From Batkoa obscura (lineage: Eukaryota > Entomophthoromycota > Entomophthoromycetes > Entomophthorales > Batkoaceae), in contig JASVEC010000023.1 of assembly GCA_030770535.1 (NCBI GenBank), positions 558,001-622,000 of the forward strand: a stretch of DNA of 64,000 bases, in the 5' to 3' direction. This document shows, piece by piece, positions 10,562-19,878 of this stretch (position 1 is the stretch's first letter; every line of letters begins with the position of its first letter). Position numbers and translations under genes: made by a program. The notes beneath the pieces are model-generated. The model was given only the letters and a program-made list of their open reading frames with translations. It was not told where the DNA came from and ran no database searches.

Positions 10562-11947
10562 TTAAAGAATATGTACGGTATTTGAGTCTGCATGGGAATT
10601 ACTTAAAACATCAGCGTCAATATCAACATTAACTAAATCTTTGCTAGCGACTCCGCCAAGAATAGAACCAACAAGCTCATTACCAGCAACTCCACCAAGA
10701 ACAGGAGCAACAATGCCACCTACAGCTTGTTCAGCAACTGGAGCAAGTAAAGCTAAAGGAACAAAGGTTCTTCTGTTAATAACTGGGAGAATATGTGGAC
10801 GATTATCTTTAGTTTTTAATACTTCAACATCAGCATCGACGTTTGCAAGATGAGGTCCATTCTTAGTACCTAATACATCAGCATCGACATCGGCTGATAC
10901 TAAAGAGTTACCACGTCCATCTTTGGCAACATCAGCTTTAACTTTAGCTTGAGCTAATCCGTCTTTATTCAATACATGTGCATCGACATCAGCTGATACT
11001 AAAGATTGTCCATTGCTGCCCTTGGCAACATCAGCTTTGACTTTAGCATCAACTAATCCTTTTTTACTTAAAACATCGGCATCAATATCAGCTGATACTA
11101 AAGAATTTCCACGTCCATCTTTAGCAACATCAGCCTTAACATCAGCATTAAGTAGCCCATCTTTGGATAATGCTTTTGCTCTGATATCAGCATCAATCAA
11201 AGCTTGACCATTTTTACCTTTGAGAACATCAGCTTTAACTCCTAAGTCTAATAAACCACAGTTACTAAGAAGATCAAGGTCAACATCAGCATTGACAAGG
11301 TTTAAGACATTAGCACCAATATTCAATCCTAATAAACCTCTTTTTGGACGACATGGACGCTTTCCATTGTTACCGTTACCACTTCCGTTATTTCCTCCAT
11401 AGTGGCCACCATTATTTCCTCCATTATTTCCGCCGTTATTTCCTCCATTGTTACCACCGTTGTTACCTCCATTGTTGCCTCCATTATTGCCACCGTTGTG
11501 ACCTCCATTATTTCCTCCATTATTTCCTCCATTGTTACCTCCGTTGTTACCTCCATTATTACCTCCATTATTGCCACCGTTGTGGCCTCCATTATTTCCT
11601 CCGTTATTTCCTCCATTATTGCCACCATTGTGTCCTCCGTAATGGCCTCCATTATTTCCTCCATTATTACCACCATTGTGTCCTCCGTAATGGCCTCCAT
11701 TATTTCCTCCATTATTACCACCATTGTGTCCTCCGTAATGGCCACCATTATGTCCTCCGTTGTTACCACCATTATGTCCTCCGTTGTTACCTCCGTAAAC
11801 TGGAGTAGTAGCATAGTTATCATTATTTGTTGAAGTAATAGTCATGGTAGAATCACCATCTTTTTGGGGAGTGTCTTGTATGTATAAAGGAGAAACTAAA
11901 GCAGCGAGGATGCAAGAGATTAAGAGAGTAGATTTGTTAAAGTACAT
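10562..11947 (-). CDS. secreted Asn/Gly/His-rich ADV-repeat protein B
   Basis: A single-exon gene of 461 residues paralogous to gene A. A signal peptide (about 1-19, STLLISCILAALVSP) is followed by a longer low-complexity tract (about 50-190) in which NNGG units mix with GGHYGGHNGG units. Then come KRPCRPKRG and the same four 33-residue ADV repeats. The DNA of this last part (10818-11400) matches 7889-8471 in gene A with two differences in 583 bases, both synonymous. Unlike A, it continues for about 80 residues past the repeats (a Leu/Ala/Gly-rich segment, then VNVDIDADVLSNS), so A may have lost its tail or B gained it. Function unknown; the His-rich tract could bind metal, which is speculation. 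It is transcribed away from paralog C. Confidence 0.85.
   Translation of the reverse strand: MYFNKSTLLISCILAALVSPLYIQDTPQKDGDSTMTITSTNNDNYATTPVYGGNNGGHNGGNNGGHNGGHYGGHNGGNNGGNNGGHYGGHNGGNNGGNNGGHYGGHNGGNNGGNNGGNNGGHNGGNNGGNNGGNNGGNNGGNNGGNNGGHNGGNNGGNNGGNNGGNNGGNNGGNNGGNNGGHYGGNNGSGNGNNGKRPCRPKRGLLGLNIGANVLNLVNADVDLDLLSNCGLLDLGVKADVLKGKNGQALIDADIRAKALSKDGLLNADVKADVAKDGRGNSLVSADIDADVLSKKGLVDAKVKADVAKGSNGQSLVSADVDAHVLNKDGLAQAKVKADVAKDGRGNSLVSADVDADVLGTKNGPHLANVDADVEVLKTKDNRPHILPVINRRTFVPLALLAPVAEQAVGGIVAPVLGGVAGNELVGSILGGVASKDLVNVDIDADVLSNSHADSNTVHIL
11390..11808 (-). repeat. coding minisatellite with GGHYGGHN and NNGG units
   Basis: An imperfect 12-base tandem array within gene B. A higher-order block (GGACACTACGG..., encoding GGHYGGHNGGNNGGN) recurs several times near 11630-11760. 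It is roughly 1.8 times as long as the array in gene A. Confidence 0.88.
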
Positions 11948-11992
11948 TTCTTTAATATTTATTATTTAGTAGAGTACTATTTTTTGATGTAA

Positions 11993-12181
11993 TTAGTTTT
12001 TACTTTTTTGAGATAATAATCTTCGTTGGATTTTTGAGATATTTATACTCTTTCTTCTCACTTTCCTCCATTTTGTATATTCTTCATTTAACTTAGTTTG
12101 TGAACTCTCCAATATCTTCTTGAAATTGGAATCACTCCTTAATTCTTTCGCCAAAATTTCATTCTCACTATCTAGTTTCAT
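11993..12181 (-). CDS. small hypothetical protein or gene fragment, 62 aa
   Basis: An open frame from ATG to stop encodes a charged, helix-prone peptide (KLDSENEILAKELRSD, then KKILESSQTKLNEEYTKWRK) with a basic tail. It sits 45 bases upstream of the gene B start codon on the same strand. A TTAGA just before the ATG could be a splice acceptor, so this may instead be the last exon of a lost larger coiled-coil gene. I do not recognise it. Confidence 0.3.
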   Translation of the reverse strand: MKLDSENEILAKELRSDSNFKKILESSQTKLNEEYTKWRKVRRKSINISKIQRRLLSQKSKN

Positions 12182-12932
12182 TCTAACTTAATAAATTCTT
12201 TTTGAAATCTAAGTTGGGTACTAAAGTTCTTACTTTTATTAAAAAGAGAATGAAGTTTGAAAAATTAGTTTTTGTTCACATTGCTAATTAACACTTTGGA
12301 TCAAATCCAACTGGCAGTAATAAGATTTCGAAAATGCCCCTTAAAAATTTTAACAAATTTATTTTTAGAGTTGGGTGTGACCTTACAAAAATAAAAATTA
12401 AGGTCCCTTACTCTTTTTATTTCTGGAGTAAAAATAAATTTAAATGGTTAATCAAATATTTAAATTATTTTAATACAAGTTTTTATTCTAAAAGTAAGTC
12501 ATGTTTTCCTAGTTTTTGATAGTACTAACTAATAAATTATCATACTTATATTACATATTCTTTATATAAAACATACTCCACCTTAAAGCTTAGTAATGAT
12601 ATCAAACAAAGACACTTTAGTATATTGTGTATATTCGTAAAGTTTAATGTATAGATATTTGTATTTATATTTATTATTTTATAGAAGATTTTCATTAGAA
12701 AACTTTAAAATTTAGTTTATTACAAGGATGACTTCAACTTTAATAAAATTAATCTTATCATATCTCATTAAGTAAAATTTCCAAAATGCAAAACAAAAAT
12801 TATATTCTTTATTTACTATAGAGAAGTAAATACAAAGTTGTCTGGGGAAGCATTGAGCTATATGATATTTAAAATAAAAATAAGATATAAAAATATCAAA
12901 ACTTTGTTGTTTTATTAAGTTGGTATATCATT
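12182..12932. other. region upstream of paralog C
   Basis: AT-rich spacer holding the C promoter. A 61-codon frame at 12334-12519 (Lys/Phe-rich) has no sign of being a gene. Confidence 0.5.
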
Positions 12933-13760
12933 ATGCGTACTTTTAATTTTAATTTCTTTTATTACATTATACTATCTAATCTTATCCCTATACTTACACT
13001 TACATCAAATTTAACTCAAACGGACTTATCATTAAACTCAACGTCAAATAATGGAAACTATTATTACTACGTTCCTACTAATATTAATCAAACTGATAAT
13101 AAACCAATGCAAACTTACGTTGTGATTCCTTTAATAAAAGAAAGTAATGAGAGCATAAAGAATGAAACTATAACACCCAAAGAAACAAATGGCACACTTC
13201 CGTCGAACCATACGATTATTGATGAAAAGAAAAACACTACAATAACTCCAAAACAGAAAGAGAAAGAAAAGAAGAAAAAGAAAAAGAAAAGCTGCAATCC
13301 TCATTTTAGCTTACTTGGTATCAACTTTGAGATTCATTTAGGGCCTTTACTTTCAATCGCAGTAAAATTGGGTCTTTTCAATGGATGCAGTCTATTGGAT
13401 TTAGATGTTAAAACTAAGGTATTGAAAGGAAAAAATGGAACTGCTGTAATAGGAGCCGATATTAACACTGAATTATTGGGTAAAAAGGGATTAGTAAACA
13501 CTAACATTAAAGCAGATGTCTTAAACTTTAAAAAGAATGCTACTGACAATAAGGACAGCAATAGCAATCAAAAAGTAAATAAAGCTATGTCTGATGAAAA
13601 AAATAAAAAGTTAGATATCAGTCAACTTAATAGCAATACGACACAATCAATAAGTCAAAATGACCAAATGAATAAGACTAGTGTTGAGATACAGCTAGAT
13701 GACAATAAGAAAGATACAAGCGCAGTAACAATGAATACTGACAATAAAAAAAAACAATAA
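12933..13760 (+). CDS. secreted ADV-family protein C (divergent paralog)
   Basis: A single-exon gene of 275 residues. The N-terminus is hydrophobic (about 1-25, FFYYIILSNLIPILTL) and followed by a Thr/Asn-rich segment with many N-x-S/T sites, then a run of basic KKKKKKK. The conserved core follows: SCNPHFSLLGINFEI, then GCSLLDLDVKTKVLKGKNG, ADINTELLGKKGLVNTNIKA. This aligns with the KRPC...LLGLNIG...NCGLLDLGVKADVLKGKNG start of A and B, including both cysteines, but only about one and a half repeats remain. A polar Asn/Asp/Lys-rich tail replaces the rest. It has no NGG tract. Likely heavily glycosylated and secreted; function unknown. It shows that the family is older than the recent A/B exchange. 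Confidence 0.78.
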   Translation: MRTFNFNFFYYIILSNLIPILTLTSNLTQTDLSLNSTSNNGNYYYYVPTNINQTDNKPMQTYVVIPLIKESNESIKNETITPKETNGTLPSNHTIIDEKKNTTITPKQKEKEKKKKKKKSCNPHFSLLGINFEIHLGPLLSIAVKLGLFNGCSLLDLDVKTKVLKGKNGTAVIGADINTELLGKKGLVNTNIKADVLNFKKNATDNKDSNSNQKVNKAMSDEKNKKLDISQLNSNTTQSISQNDQMNKTSVEIQLDDNKKDTSAVTMNTDNKKKQ

Positions 13761-14155
13761 CTTGAAGTATAACTACTATCAAGGGTGTAAAGAGCAACTT
13801 TAAAATTTTGTTTAGTTTTATATCAAATCTAATTCTTATTTTACTTTTAATAAATTTTAATGCTTTTAATCATTACTGATTTATTTTTGAAGATATTTTA
13901 TTATAATCTTATCATTAAAAACAATTTTGTATAAAATCAATTCCTCATACTCATTAAATTTAAAAATTACTATACTATCTCACTATTTAAAACCTGATTT
14001 TGTATAGCTTCTTATATATTTATCTATAGCTGTTGAATTAGTTGAATTTAGATTCTTAAGCTTTAAAACTAACAAAGATGCAAGCTTTTCAACAGTGAAA
14101 TAAAGATCTAATACTTTTCTATCATTTAAGATTTTAAATTTATTATTATGTTAAA
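13761..14155. other. intergenic, nothing recognised
   Basis: AT-rich 3' flank of paralog C. No gene or repeat is seen. Confidence 0.55.
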
Positions 14156-14181
14156 GGGTATCCGCGCGAACGCGTTTACCC
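14156..14181. other. GC-rich hairpin
   Basis: GGGTATCCGCG and CGCGTTTACCC pair at 9 of 11 positions around a CGAA loop. It stands out in AT-rich DNA and lies 40 bases upstream of the Beclin-like ATG. It may be promoter structure or a palindromic regulator site. Confidence 0.5.
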
Positions 14182-14221
14182 CACTACCAAAAATTGTCCA
14201 GTGTTATCAGAGTTAACTGAC

Positions 14222-14303
14222 ATGGAAACTCTCAGAGCCGATGTGCAATGCTTAGATTGTTCCCAGCCCCTTCGCCTTCATGATCACGAAGAGACCCTGG
14301 CAG
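14222..14303 (+). pseudogene. orphan first exon resembling Beclin/Atg6 N-terminus
   Basis: An ATG opens 27 codons containing V-Q-C-L-D-C-S-Q-P-L-R-L, then HDHEETLAG, closed by a good GTAAGT donor at 14304. The C-x-x-C-S-Q-P-L-x-L pattern is that of the N-terminal zinc-knuckle-like start of Beclin-1/Atg6, the autophagy subunit of the Vps34 lipid kinase complex. The nearest acceptor (14335) would give a 32-base intron and a stop soon after, and no further Atg6 coding sequence follows. The exon is far richer in G and C than its surroundings. It is either a transposed or duplicated 5' fragment or a conserved start of an otherwise lost gene. The family call is tentative. Confidence 0.35.
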
Positions 14304-14335
14304 GTAAGTAAAGATTTACTGTTGAAGTGTTGCAG

Positions 14336-14847
14336 AATTTAAAGGCCGCCTAAGAAATTTGAAATAGTAGACTTGTGGGATTTTAAAAATATTTCAACCA
14401 ATCAGAGGTCAAAATGATTTCAACTTCAAATTTTAGTTGAATTTTTTTAAATTCAAAACAAATACGTGTAGTGTTTTTGGTTAAATGTGAGGAAAGGCAA
14501 AGAGTACTAACACTTAAGGTGGAGTGAGCTGAAAAGAAGAGAACTCCGAATATATTTAATATTATAAGTTCTTAATATTAATAAACAAATGTAGTTTGTG
14601 TGTTTTGAAAGTCACTTATAAATAATAAAATATAACGAAGGGATTCGTAAAACTAAAGGGAATTTAGTATTGATATTATATTAAATCACATAGTTTTTAC
14701 TATGATAATAATACTTAAATAATGAATAAGCTTATGTTTTATATATAACTAAAGTATTTTATAGATATTTGGGTAACACAAAAATAATTAAAATAAAGAA
14801 ACTGTTAATTTCTAAATAAATTTATTAAATAAAATATATAATTTTAA
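14336..14847. other. intergenic, nothing recognised
   Basis: No coding continuation of the Beclin-like exon is found here. The right end is the 3' flank of the pirin gene. Confidence 0.5.
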
Positions 14848-15756
14848 CTAGATAGAACCCCTTCTACCAATAACGGATTGCCATCCTTTAGCATTCTCAA
14901 ATCCATTTCTTCCATATTGATAATCTAAAAACGTTTTCTTGATTCCAGCTTCATCATTCATTACAAATGGACCGTATTGCTTGATTGGCTCATTAAGTGG
15001 CTTTCCGGCAATCAAAACAAAATGAACTGGTTCATCTTGAGATTTCATTATGATCTTACTTTCTTTTTCGCCTCCTTCTTTGTCAAACACCACTGTTGTA
15101 TGTGCTTTGATAATCTTTCCGCTTTCAGGAAATTCTACTCTACCTTTAAGTGTATAAATAAATGCAGTGGTAAATTCTGCTGGTAGAATTTGATAAGCTG
15201 ACTTATTTGGTTCCATTTTAAAATCTATATAATAAACTGGATTTTTGGTACGGATTGGTGAGGTTATTCCATAAGATTCACCGGCAATTACTTTAAGTTC
15301 AATTCCTTCTTCAGGTGTTGCTCTTGGGATTTCTAAATCTTTTAAATCTTGATAAGATGGCTCACACATCTTTTCTTTAGCTGGTAGATTGATCCATAAT
15401 TGTAGACCAGTTGCAGGTTCACTTGATTCGGCTAATGGCATTTCAGCATGTACAATACCTTTACCAGCTGTCATCCATTGTAAGTCACCTGGGCCAATAA
15501 TTCCTTTGTTTCCATTAAAATCTTCATGCTCGTTGGTTCCACTAATCATATAAGTTACAGTCTCGAAACCTCTATGAGGATGGTCGGGAAACCCAGCAGG
15601 AAATTGTACTTTAAATTCATCTAACATTAAAAATGGATCTAAATTTCTTAAGTTATAAGTTCCAATACTTCTTCTAACTGTTGCGCCTGCACCTTCGGGC
15701 TGTTCAATAGATACTACTTCTTGCACTACTTTTCTTAATACTTCAGCTACAGGCAT
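14848..15756 (-). CDS. PIR: pirin
   Basis: A single-exon gene of 302 residues, the usual pirin length. Pirins are two-domain cupins that bind one iron; they act as nuclear cofactors in animals and some have quercetinase activity. The N-terminal cupin shows RRSIGTYNLRNLDPFLMLDE, then DHPHRGFETVTYM and GKGIVHAEMP. The two His of DHPH and the H-x-E of IVHAE supply the conserved metal ligands. The C-terminal cupin ends with FVLIAGKPLNEPIKQYGPFVMN, typical of the family. The start codon is preceded by a long T-rich run. All ligands are present, so it should bind iron. The physiological substrate or partner in fungi is not known to me. Confidence 0.93.
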   Translation of the reverse strand: MPVAEVLRKVVQEVVSIEQPEGAGATVRRSIGTYNLRNLDPFLMLDEFKVQFPAGFPDHPHRGFETVTYMISGTNEHEDFNGNKGIIGPGDLQWMTAGKGIVHAEMPLAESSEPATGLQLWINLPAKEKMCEPSYQDLKDLEIPRATPEEGIELKVIAGESYGITSPIRTKNPVYYIDFKMEPNKSAYQILPAEFTTAFIYTLKGRVEFPESGKIIKAHTTVVFDKEGGEKESKIIMKSQDEPVHFVLIAGKPLNEPIKQYGPFVMNDEAGIKKTFLDYQYGRNGFENAKGWQSVIGRRGSI

Positions 15757-17177
15757 TTTAAATATTTGTTGTTTTTCTGGTTGTTTTATTTGTTTTGTTT
15801 TGATTTTGATTTTTTGATTTCTTGATCTTTATTCTTTTATTTTGCTTTTGCTTTTATACTTTTTACTTTTATTATGATTACCAAAGTTTGATTATAAATC
15901 TTATTCACATAAAACCATAGTTGTTTTACAAACTCATTGAAAGCTTGAATATCTGAAATTTTAGAAGGTCTTATTTGCTGCTATGAAATTCACTTACAAA
16001 TCCAAGCATAAACTTTATAATTTCTTGATAATCAAAAATTTAGTCCAAGAATAAAATTTGAAGCAAACATTAGAATCAATAATAAGTAATGAGCAGATGT
16101 TTAATTATCAGCCAAAGATTTAAATTAGAAAAGCAAGCCAAATTTAAAATTATTTTTTTGGTGAAAAACCAAACAAGCGGACAATGAATTATAAAATTAT
16201 TTAAAAGGACCTTATATCGTGTCATCTTTGTCCTTTAGTTATCTTTTTGGTCAATTATTTCATAGTGAATTTAAAATAAGGTTGTAATACAACTACAAAT
16301 TTATTTATCAAAATTTTTAACAGCAGCTTCATAGTCAGCGTACATGTAAGAATACCAAGGGTTCTGAATTAGTATCTTATTATACATATAGTAAACTTAT
16401 TAAAAACATCTTATATTAGTTTTTATAATAACAACTATTTATTATAAATCGTATAAAAGAATAGCATAGTAATAAGATAAACAATAGGAACTAAGCTATA
16501 TGATTAAATTAGAATATTATCAACAATTAGTAAAAAATTTGAGATGTAATATAAATTTATGATCAAGCAATAATATAATCAAATACTTATAAAACACGAG
16601 ATATATTAAGTTTTTAAAAAATTATAGATAATTAAATAAAAAACTATAATATTACAAATTTTATAAAATAATTTTATTTAAACATTACTATAATAGTTAT
16701 TATTATTTTAATCTTGTATTTTTATATATATTGTTGTAGTATTTTAATGAATTAAATTATAAAAACGCTATATGTACGCTTCTGAATCTTTCTTACTACT
16801 ATTTACTGTTATACTTTTTTGAATATGTTTATAACCATTTTAAAATATATGAGATATTAAAATGCTGAAATTTAAAAAATGTTTTGTTATTCTTAACCTT
16901 TAAAATTTAGTTATAAAAATACTTTGTTTTTGTTAAAATTCAAAATTAATTTGAAATCGGAAAAATGATCTACAATAGACATCACTTAAAATAAAAAGTT
17001 ATCACCTTCATCGGCGAAAAGAATGGCGAAGTAGGTGTATAATAGTAGATTTTCTAATAAATACAATCAAGATCAACAATGTATCAACGTTTTGTTTAAA
17101 TGTCACAAAAATTCAATGTTAATTTCTATTTAAGCAGCTAAAATACCTCAACTAAATTTAATTTAATTTAATTTAAC
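15757..17177. other. intergenic between pirin and tyrosinase (divergent)
   Basis: A 1.4-kb AT-rich region that must hold both promoters. A poly-T/pyrimidine tract lies directly upstream of pirin, and repeated ATTTA just before the tyrosinase ATG (17156-17175). No gene is seen. Confidence 0.55.
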
Positions 17178-18536
17178 ATGAGATCTTTTGGCTGGGCCAA
17201 TTTAGGACTTGTAACTTTAATAGCATTGAATGCTGTAGCTGGACAGAACTGTGCGAAGCCAGTAACTAGGAAAGAAGTTAGAGAGTTGACTCAGCAAGAG
17301 TTTAATGCCTATGTTTCTGCAGTACAAAAACTACATAGTAGTAAGACTACCACCTCTACTTATAATGATTTTGAAGTATTTGCTCAACTTCATGATAGAA
17401 GTGCGCCTAATATTCACAATAATCCTTCTTTTTTACCATGGCATAGGGAATTTTTGTATCGCTATGAACAAAGCTTAAAAAAAATCAATTCCAATATTAC
17501 ATTACCTTATTGGGATTGGACCTTAGATTATGAGTACCCTCATCGATCCCCTATTTTAACTCAATTAATGATGGGAGGAAACGGAGACGAAAATAATGAC
17601 TACTGTATTTCTGATGGACCTTTTAGTACATTTTCTATGCAGTATGCTTCAGATCAAGGTCCTCATTGTTTAAGAAGGAGTTATAGTGAAGATAGAAACA
17701 TCACTTCATTCGTTCCACCAGAAACAATGGTAGCCATTTCTAGCGATAAAAGATTTTCTTATTTCTCTTACCCACTTGAAATTTATCATGGTTACCCCCA
17801 TGTAGGTATTGGTGGTGATTATGGTGATTTTTCAACTATGTATTCCCCAAATGATCCTTTATTTTATTTACATCATGCCTTTATTGATATGTTGTTTAGC
17901 AAATGGCAAGATAAGTTCGGATTAAGTATAGCTTATGAAGGCACTAGATACAGAAGAACGGTTTCAAGTAGTAATACTTTAACTAATTTGGGGATCAGAG
18001 TGAGTGATGCATGGAACACTCGTAGCACTCGTTACTGCTATCAATACCCAAGTTATCCAAGAATTGTACCAACTCCAAGTTATGTAACTGCTGCTAATTT
18101 ACAAAGTAATACTTTGCTAGTTAGAAGAAACGAACCAGAATCTGAAGACTATGGCAATAAGCCAAAGAAGCAACACAAAGGGAGATTAGGCTCTGTATTA
18201 TCTAAATTTGATGGCGATATCGAAGGCAAAGTCAAATCAGCCTTGGGTAAAAATCCTTTCTTACAAGAAGTAGATGATGATGATGATGATGAATTTAAAG
18301 GGAAAGATATTAAAGAAGTAATTAAACATATTAAAACTAAACATAAGAAAGGTGGCAAAAAAGCTAGGAAACGCCTCAGAAAACCTAAGAAATTACCAAA
18401 AGGCTGGGCTGATAGAAATGGATTCTCACAAAGCGATGTTGATGAGGTTTATCAAGATACTATTGATCTTTTGGACTCTCTTTCTGAAGTTGAAGGCTTT
18501 GTATCAATCGCAGATATTAAAGCTAGTTATGTATAA
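17178..18536 (+). CDS. secreted tyrosinase (polyphenol oxidase)
   Basis: A single-exon gene of 452 residues with a signal peptide (about 1-22). It belongs to the type-3 copper tyrosinase family, which oxidises phenols to quinones on the way to melanin or wall cross-links. The CuA site has H72 in AQLHDRSAP, H80 in NIHNNPSF and H89 in LPWHREFL. The CuB site has H204 and H208 in YHGYPHVG and H232/H233 in NDPLFYLHHAFID. All six ligands are therefore present. LPYWDWTLDYEY is also typical. The C-terminal 110 residues are an unusual extension: an acidic run (DDDDDDDE-like) followed by a strongly basic KHKKGGKKARKRLRKPKK segment, possibly a wall-binding tail or a cleavable cap, as many fungal tyrosinases are activated by C-terminal removal. 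Substrate unknown. Confidence 0.92.
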   Translation: MRSFGWANLGLVTLIALNAVAGQNCAKPVTRKEVRELTQQEFNAYVSAVQKLHSSKTTTSTYNDFEVFAQLHDRSAPNIHNNPSFLPWHREFLYRYEQSLKKINSNITLPYWDWTLDYEYPHRSPILTQLMMGGNGDENNDYCISDGPFSTFSMQYASDQGPHCLRRSYSEDRNITSFVPPETMVAISSDKRFSYFSYPLEIYHGYPHVGIGGDYGDFSTMYSPNDPLFYLHHAFIDMLFSKWQDKFGLSIAYEGTRYRRTVSSSNTLTNLGIRVSDAWNTRSTRYCYQYPSYPRIVPTPSYVTAANLQSNTLLVRRNEPESEDYGNKPKKQHKGRLGSVLSKFDGDIEGKVKSALGKNPFLQEVDDDDDDEFKGKDIKEVIKHIKTKHKKGGKKARKRLRKPKKLPKGWADRNGFSQSDVDEVYQDTIDLLDSLSEVEGFVSIADIKASYV

Positions 18537-19207
18537 ATAAACATATTACAATAACGCATTTAGTATTTAAAGGCAACTGAATTATTAAATATAACTTTTT
18601 CAAACCTATGTATAAAAAGTAACGTTTTGAAGTCAATCAAACACTTGTATAACCTGGGGTAAAAAATCCACTACTATTACATAATATTTAAAATAGTAGT
18701 GTGGTTAATATTCAATAAACAAGTGCTCGTTAAATAAAAGCTAATGTGTAACACTCTATAGTAAGGATATCTTAAAATATTTTATCTTTGAAATTTTTTA
18801 TTACAACTTTTGTTTAAACTCAATTTATCCAATATCAATTTTGGCAATTTTTTATGATTTTAATATAAAAAATATCAAAAAAAGATAAATAATATATGTC
18901 ATATATTAAGTAACTTGATATTTATTTAATTGTTTATTTAAGATTTTAATAACAATTATTTTTGTTTTTATTTCCAACTTAACTGCTTAATTTTAAGATG
19001 AATGGAGATTGACTTAAAAAAAAGAAAAATAATACAAATCTAGCCTGTACAAAAATTATTAATAAATTTTATACACTAAAACAAAAAATCCATATACATA
19101 TAAACAAAAAATCCAATAACATGGCAATATAGTACTTGATATATGATTATGGGGAGCCAAATACTCTTTTATTTAAAATTGGTCAGAAATAGGCTAAAGT
19201 AACATAT

Positions 19208-19306
19208 AAGGATGTTTTTTTTGACTTCATCACTTTTTCCATTTTTAAACGCTGTTTAAATAGAAAGATTGTTAGTAAAATCCTCCAAATTAAAAAATAC
19301 ATTCCC
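19208..19306 (-). mobile_element. MITE copy 6
   Basis: AAGGATGT to ACATTCCC, flanked by ATAT on both sides. Mildly diverged. Confidence 0.82.
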
Positions 19307-19634
19307 ATATGTATAATATAAATCTAAAATTAACAACGATTAAAGTTGTTATAAATAAATCGAAAACATAATTTACAACAAATGTATATCATTGTTAAGT
19401 AAAGGTACTGTTTGGCTTTATTTTTCGTCACTGTCTCTTTTAATTAATATTCTTATTATTTCTTTATTTAACATTATGTAACAATGGTAATGATTTCTAT
19501 ATTTTTACCCTAAATTGTAAGTATCTTATTGACTCCAAAACACATTATAGGCAAATTATTTTTTTAAATATTATTATTAAATTAAAAGCTAAAATAGATT
19601 ACAAAAGCAATAGTTATTTAGTTAAATAGTATAT

Positions 19635-19726
19635 AATGATATATTTCTGTATTTAAGAATTGTACTAACAATTTCTCTTCTCAAATAGTACTTAATGGAA
19701 AAAGTGAAGTCAAAAAAAACACCTTT
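19635..19726 (+). mobile_element. MITE copy 7 (decayed)
   Basis: Recognised by the internal TTTAAGAATTGTACTAACAA and CAAATAGTACTTAA. Its ends have drifted, and no target duplication is clear. One of the oldest copies. Confidence 0.65.
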
Positions 19727-19878
19727 ATTTAGTGCTCAAATTTATAGAAAAAGTACTTTGTAGACAAATCTTCGGCTAAAGATAAGCATGGTTAAAATCA
19801 TAGACTTGCCCAAATTTTACTTATATGGATTAGCAAATCCAATTTTTCTAGAAATTGTTTAAGGGTTTAATTCTCAAA

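Larger units (their letters stand above)
18537..19878. other. intergenic with MITE copies 6 and 7
   Basis: AT-rich 1.3-kb spacer between tyrosinase and Mak11. Apart from the two MITEs nothing is recognised. The Mak11 promoter lies at the right end. Confidence 0.6.

Noticed and set aside
11329-11833. Long Ile/Val/Ser-rich and Met/Glu/Val-rich frames over gene B
   Set aside because: Same cause: repeat-driven openness in other frames of gene B.
14156-14340. GC-rich patch considered as a 5S rRNA or tRNA gene
   Set aside because: It lacks the 5S internal control region and any cloverleaf. The exon reading with a splice donor fits better.
19855-19878. Upstream start for Mak11 at 19855
   Set aside because: The codon is TTG and not ATG, and the ATG at 19879 gives a normal N-terminus.
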